Shown here in pieces: positions 6,468-14,303 of a stretch of DNA of 26,790 nt. Source of the DNA: Acidobacteriaceae bacterium (GTDB taxonomy: Bacteria > Acidobacteriota > Terriglobia > Terriglobales > Acidobacteriaceae); assembly GCA_025462785.1 (NCBI GenBank), contig JAOAPG010000079.1, positions 1 to 26,790 on the forward strand. Reading direction: 5' to 3'. The notes beneath the pieces were generated by a model. It did not search any database and was not told the origin of the DNA. It saw nothing but the letters and a program-made list of their open reading frames with translations. Numbering within the stretch: the first letter of the stretch is position 1; the number at the start of each line of letters is the position of its first letter. The translations under genes were made by a program, and so were the position numbers.

Positions 6468-8537
6468 TCACTCCACTCGAAAAAATTCTTCCACCTGCTT
6501 CATCTCCGTCGTTCTTCGATAACTGGGCAGACTCTCCACGAACACTTTCCCGTACTGCTTTTTCAGAATCCGATTATCCAGCAGCGCCAACAATCCGCGA
6601 TCATGCAGTGACCGGATCAACCGTCCAAATCCCTGCTTCAACGTAATCACCGCCGCTGGCACCTGATATTGGAAAAACGCGTTGCCGCCATCGGCATCAA
6701 TGGCCTTTACTCGCGCTGCTACCACCGGATCGCTCGGCACCGCAAACGGCAGGCGGTCGATAATCACGCAACTGAGCTGCTCGCCCTGCACATCCACGCC
6801 CTGCCAGAAAGAGGATGTCGCAAACAACACCGCATTCGGCGTGAGCCGAAACTCTTCCAGCAAAGCACTCTTCGGAGCATCGCCTTGCAGCAGCATCGGA
6901 TATTCAAGCTCCCCCAGCAGTCGCTGATAGACATCGTTCATTTGTGCGTAGCTGGTGAAGAGCACAAACGCCCGCCCTCGCGTAATCTCAAGCAGCCGCC
7001 GAATCCGGTCTGACGCCTTCGCTGCGAACTGCGGAGTGCGCGGGTCAGGCAAATCCGGAGGCACATAAAGCAGCGCCTGACTTTCATAATCAAAATGCGA
7101 AGGCAGAACCGTTTCGCGCGCATGGTCGAGTCCAAGCCGCTGCCGCATGTAGTCGAACCCCCCGCCAACAGCCAGCGTTGCCGAAGTCAGCACGGCGCAT
7201 TCCAGCTTCTCAAACATGCAGGATTTTAAAATTGGCGCTACATCAATCGGAGTAGCCTGCAAAAATACATTCGCTTTTCCGCTCATTCGGCGCTCGATCC
7301 AAAAGACCGTGTTGCGATCCTCAGACTCCATCAGGAATCCAAATTGCGCCTGCAACTCCTGTGCGCGCCGACAGAATGCGAAAACTTCTTCTGGTTTCGG
7401 AGAAATATTTTCCAATTCCGATCCCAACCGTCCTAAAGCTTGCTGCAGCGCGATAAACTCCTCGCCATTTTCTTCCAGAAATTCGCGGCGATTTTCGAAC
7501 GCAAATCGCCCATTCCCCTGCGGTAGAAGCGCGAAGAAAAACATTGAACGATCCCGCAAACTCTTTACCGCACCCGAGAGCGAAGCCGACATCAAATGAT
7601 TGCGCTGCAGCGAAGCTTCGACATCGCGGCACAACTCCTCGACCCGTCCATTGCTCACCGATACTCCGAAGTAGCTGCCAGCCACGTCTTCGATCTCATG
7701 CGCCTCGTCAAAAATTACTGCGCCCACTTCCGGCAGAATGCCCGCATCCGGCGCATGATCGGAAGATTGTTTTATTGCGAGATCCGCAAAAAACAGATGA
7801 TGATTCACGATGATGATGTCGCTCTCCATCGCCTTCCGATGCATCTCGGTGATAAAGCAGTGATCGAAGGAACTGCATTTCTGTCCCAGACAAGTATCGG
7901 AACGCGCATCCAGCTTGTGCCAGAGCGTACTCGCCTCGGGGAGCGAAGCCAACTCGGCCCGATCGCCCGTTTTCGTAACCTGCTCCCAAGCTGCAATGGC
8001 GCGGTATTGCTCAATCTCTTCAAGTCCGCTGAGTACCGGCTGATCGGTTAGGTCGTAAAGCTTCTTGCGGCATAAATAATTGTTGCGTCCCTTCATGTAG
8101 CAGACGTTCAGCTTGCCCTTGCCGTTTGGAAAAAGCGCCTGCTCGAGAAATGGGATATCTTTATGAAAGAGCTGTTCCTGCAGATTCTTCGTTCCGGTCG
8201 AAATAATGACGCGTTTGCCCGACCGAATCACAGGCACAAGGTAAGCGAGAGTCTTTCCCGTTCCCGTCCCGGCTTCGACAATAAGATGGCGTTTCTCTTC
8301 AAGCGCTTGCTCCACGGCCTGCGCCATTTGCAGCTGTCCGCGACGAAATTCGTAAGCAGGATGAGTACGCGAGAGTACACCGCCGGGAGCGAAGAACTGG
8401 TAAAGCGAAACGTCCTGCTTGTTGGACTTGGAAGCAGCAGAGGCGGACGGGTTGCTGGAAGCCGAAGTAGAAGCCACAGAGTCTCTATAATAGCGGCACT
8501 GCCCGCGTAGAAACAGGGCTTGCCGGGTATTTAGCAT
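6468..8537 (-). CDS. dinG: ATP-dependent DNA helicase DinG (XPD-like, Fe-S)
   Basis: DinG is a superfamily 2, XPD-type 5'-3' helicase that unwinds damaged or structured DNA and R-loops. With numbering from the GTG at 8543, Walker A (AGTGTGKT) is at 91-98 and the DEAH box at 279-282. Four cysteines C158, C218, C223 and C229 form the Fe-S site; the last three have the same spacing as in E. coli DinG. Motifs SFWQGVDV and QGFGRLIRS near the C terminus are the helicase motifs V-VI. A Ser/Ala-rich N-terminal stretch of about 20 residues precedes the helicase core. The start is uncertain: ATG 8537 (chosen, with GGCGAG upstream), GTG 8543, or a GTG at 8477 just before the Ser/Ala-rich stretch. It is divergent from der. 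Confidence 0.93.
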   Translation of the reverse strand: MLNTRQALFLRGQCRYYRDSVASTSASSNPSASAASKSNKQDVSLYQFFAPGGVLSRTHPAYEFRRGQLQMAQAVEQALEEKRHLIVEAGTGTGKTLAYLVPVIRSGKRVIISTGTKNLQEQLFHKDIPFLEQALFPNGKGKLNVCYMKGRNNYLCRKKLYDLTDQPVLSGLEEIEQYRAIAAWEQVTKTGDRAELASLPEASTLWHKLDARSDTCLGQKCSSFDHCFITEMHRKAMESDIIIVNHHLFFADLAIKQSSDHAPDAGILPEVGAVIFDEAHEIEDVAGSYFGVSVSNGRVEELCRDVEASLQRNHLMSASLSGAVKSLRDRSMFFFALLPQGNGRFAFENRREFLEENGEEFIALQQALGRLGSELENISPKPEEVFAFCRRAQELQAQFGFLMESEDRNTVFWIERRMSGKANVFLQATPIDVAPILKSCMFEKLECAVLTSATLAVGGGFDYMRQRLGLDHARETVLPSHFDYESQALLYVPPDLPDPRTPQFAAKASDRIRRLLEITRGRAFVLFTSYAQMNDVYQRLLGELEYPMLLQGDAPKSALLEEFRLTPNAVLFATSSFWQGVDVQGEQLSCVIIDRLPFAVPSDPVVAARVKAIDADGGNAFFQYQVPAAVITLKQGFGRLIRSLHDRGLLALLDNRILKKQYGKVFVESLPSYRRTTEMKQVEEFFRVE

Positions 8538-8552
8538 TTGCACTCGCCGTTA

Positions 8553-8641
8553 AGTCGTTGGCCCTTGGTCGTCGGTCGTTAGCGAAATGACTTGCACCCA
8601 ACGATTCATAGCCAACGACCAACGACCAAAGATCAACGACC
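8553..8641. repeat. Long imperfect inverted repeat made of CAACGAC-like heptamers
   Basis: The left arm (8553-8580) and the right arm (8614-8641) are inverted copies that match at 23 of 28 positions, with a 33-base spacer. Each arm is itself built of short units resembling CCAACGA or TGGTCGT. The element fills nearly all the space between the divergent dinG and der starts and ends three bases before the der ATG at 8645. A transcript of it would fold into a long hairpin. Confidence 0.75.
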
Positions 8642-8644
8642 ATT

Positions 8645-10240
8645 ATGACCAGAATCCGATCCAACTCGATGAGCGCTCCCGCGAGCGCCGGGCTTCCCGT
8701 CCTCGCTATTGTTGGCCGCCCCAACGTCGGCAAGTCCACTCTCTTTAACCGTATCGTCGGATCGCGACGCGCCATTGTTGGCGATGAACCGGGCATCACA
8801 CGCGATCGACTCTACGGCGAAGCGCAATGGCGAGGACAACGCCTGAGCATCGTCGATACCGGCGGAATTATTCCCGATGACGAGAGTCTCATACCCGCGG
8901 CGATTTTCACCCAGGCGAAGGTCGCGCTCGAAGAAGCCGACGCCATCATCATGGTCGTTGACGGACGCACCGAACTCACCGCCCCTGACCTTGATCTCGC
9001 GCGGTTACTAATCCGCGGAGGCAAGCCGCTATTTCTCGCCGTAAACAAAATCGATACGGACAAGCAGCAGCGCCTCATCGATGAGTTTCACCGCTTAGGC
9101 ATTCGAAAAATATTCCCTGTTTCCGCCGAGCATGGACGCGGAACCGACGACATCCTAGACGCGATCTTCGAATCGCTGAAACTCGAAACCTCGCAACCGA
9201 CCGACGCGAAAGTCCGCTCTCCCGAGAAAGTGGCGAGGGATGTCAAAGCAGAGCAAGAAGAACAATCCAAAAGAGACGGCCTCTCTGAATCCTCGAAAGT
9301 TGAAACTTCGGAACTCGAAACCTTAGACCTCGAAACCTCGGAACCTGCGTCCGAGGAGAATCGCGAGCAGCAGGACTTCGATGCCGCAGCCGAGGCAAAA
9401 GAAACCAAAGTCGCCATCATCGGACATCCCAACGTAGGCAAGTCCACGCTTCTCAACCGCCTCACGGGAACATCCCGCGCCATCGTCTCTCCAATTCCTG
9501 GCACTACGCGCGATGCCGTGGATGAAATCGTCGAGCACGATGGCAAAGAATTTCGCTTCATTGATACCGCTGGCATTCGCCGCAAGGGCAAGACTCACCT
9601 CATGGCGGAAAAGCTCTCCGTCGTCATGGCTCGCAAGCACCTCGAAGCCGCGGACATCGCGCTGATGGTGATCGATGCCACCGAGGGTGTGAGCGCGCTC
9701 GACGCGACCATCGCCGGTTACGCTCACGAGAGCGGGCGTTCCGTCATCATCGTCGTCAATAAATGGGACTTGGTCATCAGCGGCGCGAAAAAGCCCGTCG
9801 GCCAATCGAAAGCCGCGCGAATGCAAGAAAGCAAACGTCCCGGCGACAAAGCTGCCTACGAAGAAAGATTGCGCTACGGACTGAAATTCCTAAGCTACGC
9901 CCCGGTGCTATTTGTGTCGGCAGAAACCGGAGTTGGCACGGATAAGATCTGGCCCATGCTGGAAAAAGTAGCAGCCGAGCGCCGCAGGCGCATCGGCACA
10001 GGGGAGATGAATCGTTTCCTCAAGCGCGTCGATTTTGAGCGAGCATCAGTGCCCGCGAAGCAACAAGTCAGAATCTATTACATGACCCAGGCAGCAGTCT
10101 CGCCGCCAACTTTCGTCCTATTCACGGACCGTAAAGTAAAACTGCACTTCGCCTATCAAAGATTTTTAGAGAATCAAATAAGAGACGCCTTCCACTTCGT
10201 AGGCACCCCAATCTGGATCAAGAATCGCGCGAGAGATTAG
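8645..10240 (+). CDS. der: Ribosome-assembly GTPase Der (EngA)
   Basis: Der is the essential double-GTPase needed for maturation of the large ribosomal subunit. The first G domain has G1 GRPNVGKS (24-31), DTGG (71-74) and NKID (134-137). The second has G1 GHPNVGKS (260-267), DTAG and NKWD. The C-terminal KH-like domain follows (RIYYMTQAAVSPPTFVLF). At 531 residues it is longer than most Der proteins. The excess is mainly a charged linker (about 179-254) between the G domains, plus a lysine-rich insertion after NKWD (ISGAKKPVGQSKAARMQESK). Part of the linker is encoded by a heptamer-type DNA repeat. The ATG at 8645 lacks a clear ribosome binding site; an ATG at 8669 is the alternative. Confidence 0.95.
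   Translation: MTRIRSNSMSAPASAGLPVLAIVGRPNVGKSTLFNRIVGSRRAIVGDEPGITRDRLYGEAQWRGQRLSIVDTGGIIPDDESLIPAAIFTQAKVALEEADAIIMVVDGRTELTAPDLDLARLLIRGGKPLFLAVNKIDTDKQQRLIDEFHRLGIRKIFPVSAEHGRGTDDILDAIFESLKLETSQPTDAKVRSPEKVARDVKAEQEEQSKRDGLSESSKVETSELETLDLETSEPASEENREQQDFDAAAEAKETKVAIIGHPNVGKSTLLNRLTGTSRAIVSPIPGTTRDAVDEIVEHDGKEFRFIDTAGIRRKGKTHLMAEKLSVVMARKHLEAADIALMVIDATEGVSALDATIAGYAHESGRSVIIVVNKWDLVISGAKKPVGQSKAARMQESKRPGDKAAYEERLRYGLKFLSYAPVLFVSAETGVGTDKIWPMLEKVAAERRRRIGTGEMNRFLKRVDFERASVPAKQQVRIYYMTQAAVSPPTFVLFTDRKVKLHFAYQRFLENQIRDAFHFVGTPIWIKNRARD
9293..9345 (+). repeat. Seven-to-eight-base tandem repeat inside der
   Basis: Seven consecutive degenerate units (TCGAAAGT, TGAAACT, TCGGAAC, TCGAAACC, TTAGACC, TCGAAACC, TCGGAACC) encode the Glu/Thr/Ser-rich part of the linker between the two G domains (residues about 217-234). 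The unit closely resembles the repeat directly before ispF at 16597-16625. A related short piece (CTCGAAACCTCG) is at about 9181-9192. Confidence 0.7.
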
Positions 10241-10251
10241 GAAAATTCCCG

Positions 10252-10504
10252 CTATGCACACGTAGCGACAGCCGCCTCGGCTGTCCACCCATCATCGGTC
10301 GCCTTCTCCTTCATCCTCGCATAGCTTGACATCCCGAGCGCCGCATCATCGTTCTCAAAAAGAACGATCAACCCAGTCGCGGGATCCCTGCTTTTACAAA
10401 TGTTCAGGCACTCGCCAATTCGATGTAGTGATGGTCCTCGCCGCCGCGATACTGAAGTGACTCTCGTCATCACCAGAATCGCCACTTTTCAGGTCCGGCG
10501 ACAT
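10252..10504 (-). pseudogene. Possible decayed small ORF of unknown function
   Basis: The minus strand has an open frame (10252-10485, alternative ATG at 10470) with a protein-like C-terminal half (CLNICKSRDPATGLIVLFENDDAALG, residues split here as CLNICKSRDPATG and LIVLFENDDAALG). Its N-terminal half looks unnatural (SVSRRRGPSLHRIG). In a neighbouring frame the same DNA reads YRGGEDHHYIELASA directly before that point, and a third frame opens with an ATG at 10504 (MSPDLKSGDSGDDESH). One or two frameshifts could therefore have broken a gene of about 80 codons. The last codons run through a REP-like palindrome (10267-10285). I do not recognise the family, and the region may be non-coding. Confidence 0.25.
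10267..10285. repeat. REP-like palindrome (GACAGCCG type)
   Basis: GACAGCCG (10267-10274) and CGGCTGTC (10278-10285) form an 8-bp stem with a three-base loop, 26 bases after the der stop codon. No T-tract follows, so I call it an extragenic palindrome rather than a terminator. A degenerate relative is at 12151-12172. Confidence 0.55.
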
Positions 10505-10532
10505 GAATCGTATCTATGACTCGCGCAGGTCC

Positions 10533-11303
10533 CTATGGATTCGGTCCGTCTTTCTTGTGTTTTTTGAAAAGTGCGCGGCTAATGTCAGGCCAAAACTCAT
10601 CTACTAGTCCGCCCAAACTGCCGTACATGAGAGCGATTGCACTTCGGCTCAAGGTAAGGGAGGCACCGCGATCACTTTGTGGATAGTAGACATTCGAGAT
10701 CGCGCCACTGGTAAATGCGCCTAATACGTTTGAAAAATTGAACGAACGGCCACCTTTATCAGTATGGCAGACAAATTCTTGCTCGACGGCATATCCGATT
10801 CGGCGCTTGATAGTGCCTGAACCGCTCCGAAAATAACGCGGATCTTCCATCAGCAATGTCGCATAGAAGAAATTGCTCCAGAAACCACTGGAAACCTCGT
10901 CGGCAAATGCAGCTCCATAACGTTTGGCATAGCCTTCGGCGCCCGGTCCGTAGCTCGGAAACTCGTTTTCGGCCTGACTTATGCCAGCTTGCAGTCCGAC
11001 AAGTCCGAACTCTACTGGGTCAAACGCTGCCTTTGTAAACAAATGAAATTTCCCTCCAGGTGTCAGAGGTGGAGCGTCATGGCGGCTTGTAACTCCGAAT
11101 TGTGGGACCACTCCTAGAATCCGCTGCGATTGCTCCTTCTTTTCAATTTCCTTTTCTTGTTCAGATTTTTGTGCGGGTCCCGGAGGCGGAGTATTCGGCG
11201 AAGCAACTGGCTTCGGTTCCTGGCCAAAACTGGCCAAAGAACAAGAGAGGGTGAAGGAGAATACCAGCACAAGGATGAGAACAAAATGCTTCATTAAATT
11301 CAT
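10533..11303 (-). CDS. Exported protein of unknown function
   Basis: A 256-residue protein with an N-terminal signal peptide (KHFVLILVLVFSFTLSCSLASFG), a Pro/Lys/Glu-rich spacer (about 27-62), and a folded region rich in Gly, Phe and Tyr. Segments such as FPSYGPGAEGYAKRYGAAF and MEDPRYFRSG resemble a group of exported proteins I associate with Acidobacteriota, but I cannot name a function. The cysteine in the signal region does not fit a good lipobox, so cleavage by signal peptidase I is more likely than lipidation. The C-terminal end is basic (KKHKKDG). The ATG at 11303 is used; a second ATG three codons later is possible. It stands 135 bases downstream of the DNA glycosylase gene, on the same strand. 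Confidence 0.8.
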   Translation of the reverse strand: MNLMKHFVLILVLVFSFTLSCSLASFGQEPKPVASPNTPPPGPAQKSEQEKEIEKKEQSQRILGVVPQFGVTSRHDAPPLTPGGKFHLFTKAAFDPVEFGLVGLQAGISQAENEFPSYGPGAEGYAKRYGAAFADEVSSGFWSNFFYATLLMEDPRYFRSGSGTIKRRIGYAVEQEFVCHTDKGGRSFNFSNVLGAFTSGAISNVYYPQSDRGASLTLSRSAIALMYGSLGGLVDEFWPDISRALFKKHKKDGPNP

Positions 11304-11438
11304 GGAGTGTTGTTTTCCGTAGAGTTTCGGCCTGCATATCTAAGCTAGCATTAGGAAAGTGCACCTAGATGGGTTTTACACTTCTTTACAGGCTAGCACC
11401 GTACCGAGAATCTCAGAGTAGTATCGCCCCTCCCAGGA

Positions 11439-12074
11439 TCACAAACTCAACGATCGCGTCCGCCGTCCGGAGACGAATTCGTTATCTGCAATCAGATAGC
11501 GAAAAGGCAGATGCGCAGCTTTGGTGATGCCAACACGCACGGTTGTACTGATACGCGAGGGGCGGAAGTCATCATCAGCAACGCAAAGATCTGATTTCGG
11601 ATCGGTAAGGTCTTTTTCGTTATCGCGAACGCGCCTCACACCGAAGGCTTCGGCCAACCTGCCAGGACCGCTCGTCAGTTTCCGCAAGTCGCGCGGATTG
11701 TTCACCACAATGTTTCTCGCTTTCGCCATCTCCTCGATTCCTTGCAGCGGTTCGAGCGCACGAAACAAGATTGCACCCGCTATTCCTTCGGGCAGGCAGG
11801 AGACGTTCAGGCAATAGTGATTGCCGTAGATGAAATAAACGTAGACATGGCCAGGCGGTCCGAACATGACCGCGTTGCGTAGGGTTCGTCCCACCGCAGA
11901 ATGGGCTGCGGGATCATCTTCGCCGAGGTAGGCTTCCACTTCGACGATGCGGCCGGTGAGAGTTTTTTTGCCTTCACGACGAACAAGAATTTTCCCGAGA
12001 AGATCAGGAGCAACTAGGCGAGGGTCGCGATTGTAAAAGGCCCGCGGTATAGGTTTCTTTAGGTTCTTTGTCAT
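11439..12074 (-). CDS. 3-methyladenine DNA glycosylase, AAG/MPG family
   Basis: This family removes alkylated and deaminated purines (3-methyladenine, hypoxanthine, ethenoadenine) and starts base excision repair. The protein has the family landmarks in order: FYNRDPRLVAPDLLGKIL, the catalytic block VEVEAYLGEDDPAAHS (general base E47), PGHVYVYFIYGNHYCLNV, and LTSGPGRLAEAFGV. Its 211 residues are the normal bacterial length. It lies between the bcp peroxiredoxin gene and an exported protein gene, all on the minus strand but with gaps over 100 bases, so a shared transcript is not certain. No SOS-like or Ada-like operator was seen upstream. Confidence 0.95.
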   Translation of the reverse strand: MTKNLKKPIPRAFYNRDPRLVAPDLLGKILVRREGKKTLTGRIVEVEAYLGEDDPAAHSAVGRTLRNAVMFGPPGHVYVYFIYGNHYCLNVSCLPEGIAGAILFRALEPLQGIEEMAKARNIVVNNPRDLRKLTSGPGRLAEAFGVRRVRDNEKDLTDPKSDLCVADDDFRPSRISTTVRVGITKAAHLPFRYLIADNEFVSGRRTRSLSL

Positions 12075-12150
12075 TTGTTGCAGTGGAATAGCTTGCGAGA
12101 GTGCGCGCGCCGCTAAAACGGGCCAAATTGATTCTGAAATTTGTCGGGAT

Positions 12151-12172
12151 GGACAGCCGAGTGCAGCTCTCC
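12151..12172. repeat. Degenerate REP-like element
   Basis: The stretch begins GGACAGCCGAG and ends GCAGCTCTCC, an imperfect inverted repeat that shares GACAGCCG with the palindrome at 10267-10285. It sits in the 118-base gap between bcp and the DNA glycosylase gene. Relationship is inferred from the shared half-site. Confidence 0.35.
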
Positions 12173-12192
12173 CTACCTGTTTTGCATGTTAC

Positions 12193-12699
12193 TCACGCAG
12201 CGCCTCGCCCTTCTTTCAAATAGGCCAGCACTTCTTCTGCGTGGCCTTCAGGTTTTACTTTTCTGAAGACGTGTTTGATCTTGCCATCTGGACCAATGAT
12301 GAAGGTTGTCCGGGCTACGCCTTTTACTTTTTTCCCATACATGTTCTTTTCGACGATCATGCCGTACTGATTGCAGACTTCTCTGTCTGCATCGGCTAAT
12401 AAGGTAAAGGGCAGGCTGAACTTCTCTTCGAATTTCTTTTGGGCTTTCGAGGTATCGGGGGAAATGCCCAGCAGCACGGCTCCGGTCTTCTCGATTTTCT
12501 TGTAGGTGTCGCGGAACTCGCAGGCTTCGATGGTGCATCCGGGAGTATCGGCCCGGGGATAGAAATACAGCACGATGTACTTGCCGCGGAGCGCTTTTAG
12601 TGACACATCTTTACCATCCTGGTCGGGCAGAGTGAACTCCGGGGCTTTATCATTAACGTCTAAACCATTTTCAGGAGCTTTTTTGTCGAGGGAAGTCAT
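12193..12699 (-). CDS. bcp: Thioredoxin-dependent peroxiredoxin Bcp (PrxQ)
   Basis: Bcp/PrxQ reduces hydrogen peroxide and organic hydroperoxides with electrons from thioredoxin. The 168-residue protein has the peroxidatic cysteine C55 in PRADTPGCTIEAC and the resolving cysteine C60 five residues later, the standard PrxQ arrangement. An N-terminal extension of about 14 residues precedes the thioredoxin fold. The ATG at 12699 has AAGGAG nine bases upstream. That site lies inside the first codons of the divergent gene at 12698, and the two start codons overlap by two bases (CATG), so the promoter must lie inside the neighbour. Confidence 0.96.
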   Translation of the reverse strand: MTSLDKKAPENGLDVNDKAPEFTLPDQDGKDVSLKALRGKYIVLYFYPRADTPGCTIEACEFRDTYKKIEKTGAVLLGISPDTSKAQKKFEEKFSLPFTLLADADREVCNQYGMIVEKNMYGKKVKGVARTTFIIGPDGKIKHVFRKVKPEGHAEEVLAYLKEGRGAA

Positions 12700-14203
12700 G
12701 CAAGTTTCTCCTTATCGTTATCGATTACGTCCATCGTTATACCCCACCGCCTGGCGTATCGTCATCTTGGTCTCGCTTTTCGCGCTGGCCATTCCGATCA
12801 TAGCCGGTCAGTCTGCGTCGAAGCCAAAGAAGGAGAAACAGCCGCGCGCGCTGGGGCTGATCGAGATTTCGCCAAAAGGTAAACCTCGACTTGTCCCAAT
12901 TGCGATTTTGATCGATGGCGAATTCTATGACGCCAGCGCTTACAAAGCCGCGCCCGTGCCTATGGCGCTCTACTCGGACACGGTTTATGAAGGCGTGAAG
13001 AGCGGCGCGTCCCAAGGACTGTTTACGGTCAAAGGCGCATTGCACGGGAATAACACCTGGATTGCGGAAGGCAGCTGGCGATCGGCGGAGGAGATTCAGG
13101 CAGCAGCGGCAAGGAAGAAGGCACCTGCTGCCACGAAGGCCCCTGTAGAAGATGCGGACGCGCGGCCAGTGCTGCGACGAGGGGGGCCGGAGAAGCCGGG
13201 ATCACCAGAAACGAAGGCCTCAGATCCAAAGGCGTCTGACTCGAAAACGGGTTCGAAGTCAAGTGATACAAAATCGCCAGACTCAAAATCTAATTCGCCA
13301 GGCGCTGCTGGATCAGCCTCGCCATCAACCGCGCCAACACAAAGCGGCGCACCAGTGTCTTCTCCTACCGCTGCGTCGACTACACCTTCATCGGACAATT
13401 CGTCTGTTGCCGCTCAAGAGCCAGAAGACAAAAATCGTCCGGCACTCAGACGCGGCAAACCCACATCCAAACCGGAAGACGAAAAAGACGAAGTTGGAAC
13501 TCCGCCCGTAGTTGCGAAATCTTCTTCCCCGGTGAAGGCGACGGCGGCCTCCACGCCGATGTACTCGACCAGCTTCCCCGCTGGCACTCAGGTTTTCCCA
13601 GCGATTTCCGATGCCGACGGCCCTGAGCCGCGTCCGTACAACTACCAAATGAAACCGGAAGAGGAGCAGAAATTCCTAAAGAAAATGCTTGGACTCGCGA
13701 CAATCGAAGTGCAGGCTCGGACGAAAGAGTTGGCGGCCGCGACGACCGGTGGATCGTCGCCCGAGCATACTACCCGTCCTACTCGTCCAGGAACTCGTTC
13801 GAACAAGACCGCAAAAGCGCCAGAGCTGGACTTCAAAGACGTCCAGCTGCGAGTATTTGATCTCTCGAATAGTAATGAACCAGTACTGGTATTGATGGCG
13901 AATGCTCGTGTGCCGCAGCAATCCAAAGAGGGCGCAGGCACGACGAACGATTTGCAGTATATGGTGACGCTCGTAGCCCGGGAAGACATTTACGCAGAGT
14001 TGCACAAGGTGTATGCAAACGTTACGGACTCTCAACATCTGGATGTGTCGGCGCGGGTAGAACTCGTCGACGCGGTTGATGCGGATGGAGATGGGAGAGG
14101 AGAATTGTTGTTTCGTCAGGTATCGGACGCAGGAAGTGCGTTCGCGTTATACCGCGTCATTGGAAATCAATTATGGCCGCTTTTCCAAGGGACATCTCAG
14201 TAA
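12698..14203 (+). CDS. Exported Ser/Pro/Lys-rich protein of unknown function
   Basis: A 501-residue protein with an Arg-containing N terminus and a hydrophobic segment (TAWRIVILVSLFALAIPIIAG) that acts as signal peptide or anchor. A folded region follows (about 45-125). Then comes a long low-complexity stretch (about 130-290) rich in Ser, Pro, Lys and Asp, with repeated KxSDxK units and two copies of an ALRRG/VLRRG motif. The C-terminal domain (about 370-501) contains DAVDADGDGRGELLFRQ, which resembles a calcium-binding FG-GAP/VCBS-like loop. I do not recognise the whole protein. The ATG at 12698 has AGGGA five bases upstream. An open frame continues back to 12575 inside bcp, but it lacks the signal-peptide start and is not used. 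It converges on the CsbD-like gene. Confidence 0.8.
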   Translation: MQVSPYRYRLRPSLYPTAWRIVILVSLFALAIPIIAGQSASKPKKEKQPRALGLIEISPKGKPRLVPIAILIDGEFYDASAYKAAPVPMALYSDTVYEGVKSGASQGLFTVKGALHGNNTWIAEGSWRSAEEIQAAAARKKAPAATKAPVEDADARPVLRRGGPEKPGSPETKASDPKASDSKTGSKSSDTKSPDSKSNSPGAAGSASPSTAPTQSGAPVSSPTAASTTPSSDNSSVAAQEPEDKNRPALRRGKPTSKPEDEKDEVGTPPVVAKSSSPVKATAASTPMYSTSFPAGTQVFPAISDADGPEPRPYNYQMKPEEEQKFLKKMLGLATIEVQARTKELAAATTGGSSPEHTTRPTRPGTRSNKTAKAPELDFKDVQLRVFDLSNSNEPVLVLMANARVPQQSKEGAGTTNDLQYMVTLVAREDIYAELHKVYANVTDSQHLDVSARVELVDAVDADGDGRGELLFRQVSDAGSAFALYRVIGNQLWPLFQGTSQ

Positions 14204-14267
14204 ATCTTGTTAGCTGCGCGCGACTGCACTTTCTCAGGCTGCGCTGAGATAGATTGGAGACTGCCAA

Positions 14268-14288
14268 GGAGCCGGAGGGCCCGGCTCC
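14268..14288. terminator. GC-rich hairpin between convergent genes
   Basis: GGAGCCGG (14268-14275) pairs with CCGGCTCC (14281-14288) around a five-base loop, 65 bases after the exported-protein gene and 16 bases past the end of the CsbD-like gene. There is no T-tract on either strand, so it may be a weak bidirectional terminator, an RNA 3'-end stabiliser or a REP-like element. A second small stem (TCTCAG/CTGAGA, 14232-14249) precedes it. Confidence 0.35.
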
Positions 14289-14303
14289 CGAACTCCGCAG
14301 AAA

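Noticed and set aside
9293..9345. Regular short repeats as a CRISPR array
   Set aside because: Units are 7-8 bases without spacers, lie in frame inside der, and no cas gene is near.
9088..9826. Long minus-strand open frames (167 codons each) inside der
   Set aside because: They are antisense shadows of a strongly coding GTPase gene, with low-complexity translations (Ser- and Val-rich) and no recognisable motif.
12575..12697. Upstream extension of the exported-protein frame into bcp
   Set aside because: It is antisense to the start of bcp and has no signal-peptide start; the ATG at 12698 has a good ribosome binding site and begins the hydrophobic segment.
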